From NCBI GenBank assembly GCA_937871705.1, contig CALMOO010000495.1, forward strand, positions 7,295-27,087: a DNA stretch of 19,793 bases, given 5' to 3'. The stretch comes from an uncultured Hymenobacter sp. Lineage in GTDB: Bacteria > Bacteroidota > Bacteroidia > Cytophagales > Hymenobacteraceae. Under the pieces are notes generated by a model, which searched no databases, had not been told where the DNA came from, and saw nothing but the letters and a program-made list of their open reading frames with translations. Made by a program: the position numbers and the translations under genes. Shown here one piece after another: positions 7,938-15,232 of the stretch (the stretch's first letter is position 1; each line of letters begins with the position of its first letter).

Positions 7938-8531
7938 CTAAACGGCGGCCGACGCGAAGGTGTAAACCAACGTGTAGCGGTGAAAGGCGTAGACCGTGGA
8001 CACAGCGTGGTGCGAGTTTGGGGAGATGGCAAAAGCGAACGCCGAATTACTTACCGGCAACACGAGCTGGCTAACGTCTTCGGCATTGGCCGAATTAAAT
8101 AGCAGCAGGTAGCCCCCGTTGGCTTCCGTCCAGCCCTGGTTTACCTGTATAATCAGGCGGTGACTTTCGGCCGGACCGATGAAGTCGTTGTGCACTCCGA
8201 TGCGCTGGCCGTCGGTCAGCTTGTGAATCGTTACGCCAACCAGCTCCAGGTTGCTGGCGTGAAAGGCGCTTTCCAACTCTGCAATGGCCAAGCGGGGCAC
8301 CTCCCCTTCCACTAGGCAGCGCAAGAGCGCCGGCAACTCGATATGCAGCAAACTGAACTCGTACTGCTCGTAGAAGTCAGTAGTAGTAAGTTCCCAAGTG
8401 CCCGCATCTTCCAGCCACTCATACAGGCCACGCTCCAGCTCCGGGGCCAGCACAGCTGACGCGCAGAAGTGCGGAAACGGCTGGGTTTCAAATCGGGTGG
8501 CCGAGAAATCAAGCAGATTGGCTGAGGGCAT
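7938..8531 (-). CDS. yhhC: 2OG-Fe(II) oxygenase acting on the cyclophane peptide (YhhC-like)
   Basis: A 197-aa non-haem iron dioxygenase of the prolyl-4-hydroxylase fold. The iron ligands are visible as H114xD116 in IGVHNDF and a distal His in NSHHAVSTV (174 or 175); Arg 185 in FHRYTLVYTF is placed to bind 2-oxoglutarate. Length is normal for a stand-alone domain. It starts 23 nt inside the end of the radical SAM gene, so translation is likely coupled, and it ends 5 nt before the HExxH gene. The expected role is hydroxylation, perhaps with further oxidation, of residues of the modified precursor in the cytoplasm. The family name is from memory of cyclophane-RiPP annotation and differs from the unrelated E. 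coli yhh genes; the oxygenase call itself is secure. Confidence 0.82.
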   Translation of the reverse strand: MPSANLLDFSATRFETQPFPHFCASAVLAPELERGLYEWLEDAGTWELTTTDFYEQYEFSLLHIELPALLRCLVEGEVPRLAIAELESAFHASNLELVGVTIHKLTDGQRIGVHNDFIGPAESHRLIIQVNQGWTEANGGYLLLFNSANAEDVSQLVLPVSNSAFAFAISPNSHHAVSTVYAFHRYTLVYTFASAAV

Positions 8532-9672
8532 AGTCCAAAGAATAAGCGCCGAGCATACGGCGCATGGCCGCTACCAGATGCAGCTGGTCGGCGCAGTAAA
8601 CGGAAGGATTATCGAACCCGTTGTCGGGGTGGTAGCGGTGCAGAATCATCCCCCCCCCGCACACATTCAGGGCCGGGCAGGCCAAGCACTTGGCACTGGT
8701 AGGCTGCTGCATGGTCCGGTAACGAGTGAATTCGGCTGATTCCAGGAAGGCCAACAAGTTCGTATCCCCAATAGTACTGGGCTGGGCGAACCGGTCGGCC
8801 CCGTTGTAGGTGCTTTTCAGCGTGTCGTTTTTCATGAGTGTCCCGTCCGTATCGATAATCAAAATACCGAAATCGGTCAGACCCAACCCTTCTTTCGACA
8901 CGCTACCGCCCAGTAGTACCTTCAGCATGTCATCCAGCACCCGGATGGGTAACGGATTAGGGTCAGCGGCATAGGCCGTGAGCAGCCCTGCCATCCACCG
9001 GCCATACTCCAGCGAGTGCAGGCTAGTCTTCCCTTCCGGTAGCTTCGAATGGTTGCCATCGCGGTACAAAAAGTCGACGCTGGGCGCTCCTACCGACTTG
9101 AAAAACTCGTACACCTCCGCAGGGTCAGAGGTGGGGTCAATAACTGCCAGCAGCCCGGCATTTAAGAAGCCCGCCGCCGGATGCGCCTTCAGGCGGGCGA
9201 TACCGGCCATCACCTGCGTAAAGGTGCCGCCGCCGCCGTGCGTGAGGCGGAACCGGTCGTGCACCGTGGCGGGACCATCCAGGCTTACGGCCACGCTCAC
9301 GCGGTGTGCGGCACAGCAATCCAGTAACTGTTCTGACAGCAGGATGCCGTTCGTTTGCAAGCTGATAGGGTACGTGGCCGGCAGCACCGCCCGCAACTGT
9401 TCCAGCAGCTCGTGCAAGCGGCGAGGGCCGAGCAGTAGGGGCTCGCCACCGTGCAGTACCACGCTGAATGGCGTGAGTTGGTGCTGGGCAAGCGCTCCCA
9501 ACTCCGTGCAGATGGACGCCACCGTTTCGGGGGGCATCAGCTTCGACTGCCGCGCCCAGTTGTCGTCGCCCATGTTGTACACGTAGCAATAGCTGCAATT
9601 GATGTTGCAGCGGCTGGCGACCTTGATGAGTACCGTGTCGAGCACCGCCCCCGATACCGGGCTAGCGGCCAC
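8509..9672 (-). CDS. yhhB: Radical SAM/SPASM cyclophane-forming peptide maturase (YhhB-like)
   Basis: A 387-aa radical SAM enzyme. The SAM-binding iron-sulfur cluster motif is C22xxxC26xYC29 (RCNINCSYCYVYN), followed by the HGGEPLL motif at 74-80 and LQTNG and SLDGP strands of the TIM barrel. A SPASM-type auxiliary-cluster region follows with C329, C332, C338 in CLACPALNVCGGG and C360 in VYC. This is the architecture of three-residue cyclophane-forming enzymes, which join the ring of an aromatic residue to the beta-carbon of the residue two places later. The start is a GTG (9670-9672) overlapping the last 11 nt of the precursor gene; a second GTG lies ten codons later, and no ATG precedes the cluster motif. 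The overlap with the precursor strongly ties enzyme and substrate. The assignment to the YhhB subgroup rests on the precursor motif and neighbours. Confidence 0.93.
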   Translation of the reverse strand: MAASPVSGAVLDTVLIKVASRCNINCSYCYVYNMGDDNWARQSKLMPPETVASICTELGALAQHQLTPFSVVLHGGEPLLLGPRRLHELLEQLRAVLPATYPISLQTNGILLSEQLLDCCAAHRVSVAVSLDGPATVHDRFRLTHGGGGTFTQVMAGIARLKAHPAAGFLNAGLLAVIDPTSDPAEVYEFFKSVGAPSVDFLYRDGNHSKLPEGKTSLHSLEYGRWMAGLLTAYAADPNPLPIRVLDDMLKVLLGGSVSKEGLGLTDFGILIIDTDGTLMKNDTLKSTYNGADRFAQPSTIGDTNLLAFLESAEFTRYRTMQQPTSAKCLACPALNVCGGGMILHRYHPDNGFDNPSVYCADQLHLVAAMRRMLGAYSLDYALSQSA

Positions 9673-9856
9673 GATTGTGCCGGTTGTGCGTCCGGTTGTA
9701 GGCAGTCAGCGTGGACTGCGCTTCGTGCTTTACCTCTTGTATCAGGCGAGCCAGCAGCGCGTTAGGAACTTGCTGAGCAGAAATAACCAGCGTTTCTTCC
9801 GAAGCGCTGACAGGCTGATGCGGGGAGGGAGGCGGCAGCGAAAGAGATTGATTCAT
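9662..9856 (-). CDS. yhhA: Cyclophane RiPP precursor peptide (YhhA-like), YNR/HNR/HNR core
   Basis: A 64-aa peptide. The frame stays open upstream to a TTG at 9886, but the ATG at 9854-9856 is preferred because a TACCTTTG promoter box overlaps that TTG and puts the likely transcript start downstream of it. The leader is proline- and serine-rich, then amphipathic and helical (VPNALLARLIQEVKHEAQS, about residues 30-48), suitable for enzyme docking. The last 12 residues, YNRTHNRHNRGR, contain three aromatic-Asn-Arg triplets: YNR at 53-55, HNR at 57-59 and HNR at 60-62. This is the pattern expected for three-residue cyclophanes (ring of Tyr or His to Arg beta-carbon). No double-glycine cleavage site is seen. 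The gene heads a tightly overlapping operon with the maturase and two hydroxylases. The end product and its target are unknown. Confidence 0.85.
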   Translation of the reverse strand: MNQSLSLPPPSPHQPVSASEETLVISAQQVPNALLARLIQEVKHEAQSTLTAYNRTHNRHNRGR

Positions 9857-9883
9857 AGAGCGTCGGCAGGCTTTTTTATCGGG

Positions 9884-9891
9884 CAAAGGTA
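9884..9891 (-). promoter_or_regulatory. Bacteroidota -7 promoter box for the RiPP operon
   Basis: The minus strand reads TACCTTTG here, a match to TAnnTTTG. The predicted start of transcription is about 9878, some 20 nt before the ATG at 9856. No TTG is found at the usual -33 distance, so the box is incomplete; activation by another factor is possible. Confidence 0.5.
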
Positions 9892-10090
9892 AGCGTAAAA
9901 ATAGCAGCCGTTGGATTTACGGATAAACTTCTTGTTTTCAATTATTTGACTCAAAAGCCTTACCTGCTGGCAAGACTTGCTTTCATTATGCATGTGTCAA
10001 ATATTCTGTTGATTTTCAGCGAAATAAATAGTCCTAAAAGAATGTCCTGCACTACGTTCTATCTTCAAAAATAGCGGCAAGCTTAGTGCG

Positions 10091-10630
10091 TTATGATTGT
10101 CTGCCGGGCGCCGGGCTGCATAATCGTAAGCTTAACCCCGAATTGGAGCCAGCGGGAATACCCGGTCCTCTGTGCCGGCCGCTAGGGCTATGCCGAAATA
10201 ACAGTAGTGCCAGGTTCGGCTCGTGTCGCTGGCCTTCGACCAGCTTAGATGCTGGCCGCACGGTGGCCCCCTCCTTTGCCCGGTACACCTCGACCTGGCT
10301 GCCTTCCTGAATGGCGCGGTGGCACACGCCTCGCATGTAAAATGCATTAAACTCCCCTTCCGCAAAGGTACGGGCAGCGTTGGCGGACACCCGGCGCGTG
10401 CGCTCGCCATACGCCTCGCGCTCCGCGAAGCACTGCTGCTGGTGCAGCGCAGCGGCTAGGCTATCTTCGTTACCGGTACGCACGGCTTCGCGCAGCAGGT
10501 CTGGGTAGCGCTCCCGGCCTTGCGTCGTAAAGCGTTGGCTTAGGTGTAGTTGGCTAGTTTTGATGGCCTGCTCTACTTCGATAAGCATGTAGCGGCGCGT
10601 CGTCTCGTCTAGATTTTCAAAGCGGAACAT
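10091..10630 (-). CDS. Conserved-looking protein of unknown function
   Basis: A 179-aa cytoplasmic protein without signal peptide or membrane segment. It starts MFRFENLDETTRRYMLIEVE; the N-terminal half is helical and charged (YPDLLREAVRTGNEDSLAAA). A segment near 88-112 reads NAARTFAEGEFNAFYMRGVC, followed by a short strand VEVYRA and a glycine/proline-rich end GIPAGSNSGLSLRL. The regular mix of helical repeats and this conserved-looking tail suggests a real small globular protein. I recognise no enzyme motif and propose no function. It is divergent from the DUF2235 lipase gene, with 50 nt between the two start codons, so the two may share a control region. The last ten residues (CSPAPGRQS) may be an extension beyond the natural end. 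Confidence 0.68.
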   Translation of the reverse strand: MFRFENLDETTRRYMLIEVEQAIKTSQLHLSQRFTTQGRERYPDLLREAVRTGNEDSLAAALHQQQCFAEREAYGERTRRVSANAARTFAEGEFNAFYMRGVCHRAIQEGSQVEVYRAKEGATVRPASKLVEGQRHEPNLALLLFRHSPSGRHRGPGIPAGSNSGLSLRLCSPAPGRQS

Positions 10631-10680
10631 CCTGATTACTTTCTTTAGTAGCGACCACCTAACGGCGGCCAGCCTTCTTC

Positions 10681-11703
10681 ATGAGCAAACGCCTAATTGT
10701 GCTGTGTGATGGCACCTGGAACAAAGCCGAGAACCTGGACCGGCGCAAGCGTAAGCCTACCAATGTGGTGAAGATGGTGCGGGCCATTCAGCCAGTGGCA
10801 CCGGATGGCACCGTGCAAGTTACCTACTACGACGAAGGAGTAGGCAATAATCCCGGCTTCGACCGCTGGCTGGGGGGCGGGGTCGGTGCGGGGCTGGACC
10901 GTAACATTCGGGAAGCCTACCGCTTTCTGCTCTATAACTACGCGCCGGGCGATGCAGTATTCTTCTTCGGCTTTAGTCGGGGAGCCTACACGGTGCGCAG
11001 CCTGGCCGGTTTTATTCAGCACCTGGGGCTGCTACCCAAGACGCATGATTTCTTCGTGCCGGAGGCCTATGCTCTCTACCGCCAGCGCCCACCCGCCGAG
11101 GCTGACCAGACCGCCTGGCAGCAACGGGTAGCTGCATTTCGAGCCAAGCATGAGGCCCGGACCATTGCCATCGACTTCGTGGGCGTGTGGGATACGGTGG
11201 GGGCATTGGGCTTGCCACTCAGCCTGTTTACGCTCCTCAACCGCCGACGCTACCAATTTCACGATGCCCGCCTCAGTCCGATTATTCGCCACGCGTACCA
11301 TGCCCTGGCCATCGATGAGCAGCGCCGCACGTTTCAGCCAACGCTCTGGGAAAACCCCGCTCCCGACCAAGTGCTGGAACAGCGCTGGTTTGCCGGGGTA
11401 CACACCAACGTGGGCGGCGGCTATGAGCACGACGGGCTGGCCAACTGCTCGCTGCACTGGATGAAGGAAAAAGCGGTGGCCCTGGGCCTGGGCGTGGATG
11501 AAAAATTTCTCGGCTTCTACCGGCCCTGGTTTGGCGATGAGCTGCGCAGTTCTATGACCTGGTTTTACCGCCTGCTGGGCCGGCAGCTGCGGCCTATCAG
11601 CGTAGGCCATACTACCCACGAAAGTGTGGACCAGAGCGTGCGACGACGCCAGCAGCACGCGGCCGCCGCTTACCAGCCGGCAAACGTGCCCCCGGTTACT
11701 TAG
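10681..11703 (+). CDS. DUF2235 / Tle1-like alpha/beta-hydrolase (putative phospholipase)
   Basis: A 340-aa alpha/beta-hydrolase of the DUF2235 family. The start MSKRLIVLCDGTWNK is the family's typical first strand; YYDEGVGNN follows near residue 49. The nucleophile elbow is GFSRGAYTVRSLAG with Ser near residue 100. The probable acid is Asp in DFVGVWDTVGALGLP and the probable base is His in WFAGVHTNVGGGYEHDGLAN. This family includes the type VI secretion phospholipase effector Tle1, but no T6SS, VgrG or immunity gene is in the window and there is no signal peptide, so this copy probably acts inside the cell or is an orphan. Its place between two nuclease modules suggests a membrane-damaging defence role, which is only inferred. 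It is divergent from the unknown gene to its left. Confidence 0.88.
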   Translation: MSKRLIVLCDGTWNKAENLDRRKRKPTNVVKMVRAIQPVAPDGTVQVTYYDEGVGNNPGFDRWLGGGVGAGLDRNIREAYRFLLYNYAPGDAVFFFGFSRGAYTVRSLAGFIQHLGLLPKTHDFFVPEAYALYRQRPPAEADQTAWQQRVAAFRAKHEARTIAIDFVGVWDTVGALGLPLSLFTLLNRRRYQFHDARLSPIIRHAYHALAIDEQRRTFQPTLWENPAPDQVLEQRWFAGVHTNVGGGYEHDGLANCSLHWMKEKAVALGLGVDEKFLGFYRPWFGDELRSSMTWFYRLLGRQLRPISVGHTTHESVDQSVRRRQQHAAAAYQPANVPPVT

Positions 11704-11795
11704 CCTCCGCAAAAGGCTACTGCGAACGCCTGCTGCCGCCGGCACGTAGCATAAGCTGGCGGTGAGGTACCCTGGCGGCGGTGGGGCTTGCGCGC

Positions 11796-11822
11796 TTGAC
11801 CGTTTTTCTGCAGTTAGCTTTA
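11796..11822 (+). promoter_or_regulatory. Candidate promoter of the second ATPase/HNH operon
   Basis: TTG at 11796-11798 and TAGCTTTA at 11815-11822, a near match to the Bacteroidota pair TTG / TAnnTTTG with a 16-nt spacer, slightly short. The expected transcript start near 11829 would give a leader of about 25 nt before the ATG at 11854. Confidence 0.35.
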
Positions 11823-11853
11823 GATTGCCATCGTACCTGTTCTCGCCCTACCC

Positions 11854-13116
11854 ATGTTCCTGCGCCAACTCACGCTACACAACTTCAAGTGCCTCACCAA
11901 ACTGGAGCTGGACTTTGGCGCGACGCCCACTAAGAACCGGCAATGGACGCTGCTGCTGGGAGAAAACGGCACCGGTAAAAGCAACCTCCTGAAAGCGATT
12001 GCCCTGATTACCTGCGGCAGCAACGCACTGGGTGAAATTATCGGTAACACGGACAGCTGGATTACGCTGGATAAGTCTTCCTGCACGATTGAGGCCTGCC
12101 TGACTACCAAGAAGGGCGAGGAGCGCGAGTTAGCCCTGAAAATCAAGCGGGGGGACTCGCTTTCGCGCTTGATTGCCAGCAATAAGAAAGCGTTGCAGCT
12201 TATCGACGATGCCATTGACAATGCCGAGCGCAACTACTTTGCCGTGGGGTACGGAGCCAGTCGGCGGTTGGTCAGTGAAGCGGGCAGTACGGCTAGTTAT
12301 GCCGAGACTGGCCGGTACGGTAGCCGGGCCGGTAATATTCGCAACCTGTTTGACGCGGGGGCGACTCTACACCCGCTGGCTACGTGGATTATGGACCTAG
12401 ATTATCGGGGCGGCAAAAATGGCCTGACCGTGATACGGGAAGCCCTGAATAGCTTTCTGCCCGGTATCTCGTTTCATTCCATCGACAAGCGCCAGAAGCA
12501 GATATTATTCGAAACCAATGATGGGCTGATGCCGCTGGAACAGCTCAGCGACGGCTACCAGAACATGGCCGCGTGGATTGGCGACCTCCTGTTCCGCATC
12601 ACCGAAACCTTTCAGGACCACCGCCGCCCCCTGCACGCCCGCGGCCTGCTGCTGCTTGATGAAATCGACCTGCACCTGCACCCGAAATGGCAGCGTTTGC
12701 TTTACGATTTTGTTAGCGCTAAGCTGCCTAATTTCCAAGTAGTAGCGACTACCCATTCTGCCCTAACTGCGCAACAGGCCCAGGAGGGCGAATTATTTGC
12801 CTTGCGGCGCAATGCGCGCCAGGCAGTAGAAGTGATACCCTTCATTGGCTCACCGCAGCAGCTGCTGGTTAATCAATTGCTGATGTCGCCCGTGTTCGGT
12901 CTAGCCACCGATGAGAGCCTGGAAGTAGAAACGGCCAAGCAGCAGTACGCCACGCTCAAGGCCCAGGGGAAAAGCATTTCCCCCGCAGAGCAGCGCGAGC
13001 TAACGCGCGTGCAAACCAAACTGGCGGCGAATTTACCCCAGCGCACTACCCCGCTGGTGAGCGACCCGGAGATGGCGCTCCTGCAGCGCATCGAGGAAAG
13101 TCTGAACGCGCGCTAA
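11854..13116 (+). CDS. ptuA: AAA/ABC-type ATPase of a Septu-like defence pair (module 2)
   Basis: A 420-aa ATPase of the same type as the one at 4907-6292 but only distantly alike. It starts MFLRQLTLHNFKCLTKLELD, a classic RecF/OLD-like first strand. Motifs: Walker A GENGTGKS at 36-43, ABC signature LSDGYQN at 231-237, Walker B LLLLDEIDLHLHPKW at 265-279, and H-loop VATTHS with His 301. The tail (QLLVNQLLMSPVFGL onward) is helical and charged, as in PtuA-like proteins, and probably binds the nuclease. The HNH gene follows after 3 nt, so the two are almost certainly coupled. Unlike module 1 it is GC-rich and matches its surroundings, so it arrived separately or earlier. The role, ATP-gated control of an HNH nuclease against phage, is by family. 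Confidence 0.88.
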   Translation: MFLRQLTLHNFKCLTKLELDFGATPTKNRQWTLLLGENGTGKSNLLKAIALITCGSNALGEIIGNTDSWITLDKSSCTIEACLTTKKGEERELALKIKRGDSLSRLIASNKKALQLIDDAIDNAERNYFAVGYGASRRLVSEAGSTASYAETGRYGSRAGNIRNLFDAGATLHPLATWIMDLDYRGGKNGLTVIREALNSFLPGISFHSIDKRQKQILFETNDGLMPLEQLSDGYQNMAAWIGDLLFRITETFQDHRRPLHARGLLLLDEIDLHLHPKWQRLLYDFVSAKLPNFQVVATTHSALTAQQAQEGELFALRRNARQAVEVIPFIGSPQQLLVNQLLMSPVFGLATDESLEVETAKQQYATLKAQGKSISPAEQRELTRVQTKLAANLPQRTTPLVSDPEMALLQRIEESLNAR

Positions 13117-13119
13117 GTT

Positions 13120-13962
13120 ATGATTCCGTTAGAGAGAGAGCGTTCCGCCCAGGCTGTTGCGGCCAAGTACCGGGGTAATGGCAAGTACGCCCGCGACCTA
13201 GAGCTGCTGCAAAACGAACGGTCTATCCGGCGCGGTACCCTAGCGCAACACAGCTTCCGAGCTGCGTTTTGGAAAGGGGCTAAAACCCAGCTCAGGAAGG
13301 AAAGCGCGGACAAATGCGCCTACTGCGAGGCCACTACTGCTATCGTAGCGCACGGCGACGTAGAGCATTACCGACCGAAAAGCGTTTATTGGTGGCTAGC
13401 CTATACGTACGATAACTATCTGTACGCTTGTCAGATTTGCAATCAATCGTACAAGAATGATGCGTTTCCTATAGCTGGGCCAGCGCCCCTAGCGGCACCG
13501 GTAGTTGGCGCCCAAGCGACTGACGCTGACTTGCAGCAACTAGTGGGGCGACTATCTCCCGACCCCCTGGCCACGACCGCTGGGTATGAGCTGACGTACT
13601 ACGAGCAGGAGCACCAGCGGGAGCGGGCCCTGCTACTCAACCCTTACCTCGACGCCCCGACCCAGTACTTTGCCTATGAAGCCGACGAGGTAACGCAGGA
13701 AGTGACGCTGGTGGCGGCCCATCCGGCAGCCAGCACCTATGTAACGGCCGCGGAGCAATACTACGGCCTAAATCGGGTTGAACTCAAGACGCTGCGCTAT
13801 AAAATTTACAAGGCATTCCGCCTGTTGCAACGTGCCTTGCTTGCAGTACCCGAAGCCGATTTGAGAGCGGATATTGCCCGACAGCTTCAGGAAATGCAGG
13901 CGGCTGACTACCTGTTTGCCGGCATGAACCGCTACTTTGCCACGCAGCCACTACCAACTTAA
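13120..13962 (+). CDS. ptuB: HNH endonuclease of the Septu-like pair (module 2)
   Basis: A 280-aa HNH nuclease with the same layout as the module 1 enzyme: C66xxC69 in DKCAYCEAT, the catalytic His 83 in GDVEHYRPKS, and YDNYLYACQICNQSYKND with C104, C107, Asn 108 and Lys 112. The EHYRPK core is identical in both modules, while the sequence outside the HNH centre is different. The second half (residues 140-280) is helical and probably contacts the ATPase. It begins 3 nt after the ATPase stop. It ends 58 nt before the converging CBASS effector gene. No terminator with a T-run is visible between them. Confidence 0.88.
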   Translation: MIPLERERSAQAVAAKYRGNGKYARDLELLQNERSIRRGTLAQHSFRAAFWKGAKTQLRKESADKCAYCEATTAIVAHGDVEHYRPKSVYWWLAYTYDNYLYACQICNQSYKNDAFPIAGPAPLAAPVVGAQATDADLQQLVGRLSPDPLATTAGYELTYYEQEHQRERALLLNPYLDAPTQYFAYEADEVTQEVTLVAAHPAASTYVTAAEQYYGLNRVELKTLRYKIYKAFRLLQRALLAVPEADLRADIARQLQEMQAADYLFAGMNRYFATQPLPT

Positions 13963-14020
13963 TGTAGGTAAGGACCACGTGGCGAAGAATAGAAAAGACT
14001 TTTACTTCGGTTGCCGCTAA

Positions 14021-15232
14021 CTAACGGGGTGAATTAATGCGAAGGGCCGGGCTGAATTCGCGGGGCTGGCGGTCATACAAAATTACCTCTGGCTGCACGT
14101 CGGGCAGCAGGTCAGCCCCGAGTAGCAAGGCTACCCCGGCCGGTACGGCCGCAAACAGGTGCACGGCGCGGGCAAGCTTATAGTGGGCTTCTAGGTGAGC
14201 CAGTACCTGCCGGTAGCACTGCCGGAATGCTTGCAGGCAAGCCTCCGAGAGCAGCGCATCGGGCTGCGGGTCGCACCCAATGGGTTTGATTTCCACAACA
14301 TAGTACCGCTCGTCAATCGGGGTGGGCAGCTCGGCCAGTTGGATGGTACCGCTGATGTTGAGCACTAGTGCTACGCACTGCGCATCGGTACCAGTTTGCA
14401 AGCAAACCCATTCGAAGCCTCTCGGCTCAGTAGCCGTAAGCCAGTGCCAGGGCTTGTCATCGGTGCGCCGCCGCTGAAAAAGCGTAGTAGCAACTTTGTT
14501 GCCCAGGGCGAAGCCAAAGTAGGCCAGCACGGGGATACGGGCAAAGCCGAAAACAGATAAATGTTCTAGTTCACTACGTTCAATACCGGTGCGAATTTGC
14601 GTTAGTGCCGTCTGCATTTGGTACTGCATACTGGTCCAATACTGCGGGTTGTGCTCAGGCTCGCCCAGCCTGGTCAGGTCTATTTCCACTTCCTGCCGGC
14701 CGTACACCAACGGAAAAAAGGCAAAGCGTGGCGTGGAGTGATGCAGCGTGGCGCTATTGCACTCGCTGGTAGTTATCTGCACCGCCTGCCCCCGGATGAG
14801 TCCCACTAGGCGCACAATGCAGGTGCGGTGGCTCTGCGGCAGCCCCGTTACGTGCGCGATGTGCGCCTCGCGGTCTCTTTTCCAGTCCCGCAGCCACTGC
14901 ACGGTAAAATACTTGCGCGTGGCCCCGGCATCGATGATACTATGGCAGCCGGAGCAGAGCAGCAAAAAATTATCGGCCTCGTCGCGCAGTTCCTTCGGCA
15001 GCTCAAAATCCGACCGAGGCGATGTCTTATCCAGGCTTTGGCCCACGATATGAGCCATTTCCCCGATGTTAAATGCATACTCCCCCAGTTCTCGGCTCAT
15101 GGTCAGCTCCTTACTGCACAGCAGGCAGCGGCCGGCAGCGCGGGCATAGATAGCGCGCACCACTTCTGGTTTCGGTTTTTGCCGTTGCGCCTTTTTCGGT
15201 GGCTTGGCCACCAGTTCTTCCGTATTTTTCAT
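14021..15232 (-). CDS. cap5: CBASS effector: HNH-SAVED endonuclease (Cap5)
   Basis: A 403-aa two-domain nuclease. Residues 20-115 form an HNH domain: C36xxC39 (GRCLLCSKE), the catalytic-region motif GEMAHIVGQS with His 61, then DNFLLLCSGCHSIID with Asn 88, C93, C96 and His 97. Residues about 135-400 form a SAVED sensor; AVHLFAAVPAGVALLLG and LPDVQPEVILYDRQ are its typical closing strands. In known Cap5 proteins the SAVED domain binds the cyclic nucleotide made by the CD-NTase; the protein then assembles and the HNH domains degrade DNA, killing the infected cell. It is the last gene of the CBASS operon, and its ATG overlaps the stop of the E2-like gene (ATGA, 15229-15232). Confidence 0.93.
   Translation of the reverse strand: MKNTEELVAKPPKKAQRQKPKPEVVRAIYARAAGRCLLCSKELTMSRELGEYAFNIGEMAHIVGQSLDKTSPRSDFELPKELRDEADNFLLLCSGCHSIIDAGATRKYFTVQWLRDWKRDREAHIAHVTGLPQSHRTCIVRLVGLIRGQAVQITTSECNSATLHHSTPRFAFFPLVYGRQEVEIDLTRLGEPEHNPQYWTSMQYQMQTALTQIRTGIERSELEHLSVFGFARIPVLAYFGFALGNKVATTLFQRRRTDDKPWHWLTATEPRGFEWVCLQTGTDAQCVALVLNISGTIQLAELPTPIDERYYVVEIKPIGCDPQPDALLSEACLQAFRQCYRQVLAHLEAHYKLARAVHLFAAVPAGVALLLGADLLPDVQPEVILYDRQPREFSPALRINSPR

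Noticed and set aside
9857..9886. TTG start ten codons upstream of the RiPP precursor
   Set aside because: It coincides with the TACCTTTG promoter box and would lie upstream of the predicted transcript start; the ATG at 9856 fits better.
11032..11745. Long minus-strand ORF (237 codons) opposite the DUF2235 gene
   Set aside because: It is an antisense frame opened by high GC; the plus-strand product has clear catalytic motifs and the minus-strand one has none. The same holds for 654-1145 minus and 8978-9586 plus.
4907..13962. Retron interpretation of the ATPase/HNH pairs
   Set aside because: The HNH family is also found in retrons, but no reverse transcriptase frame with a YxDD motif and no msr/msd-like RNA were found next to either pair.
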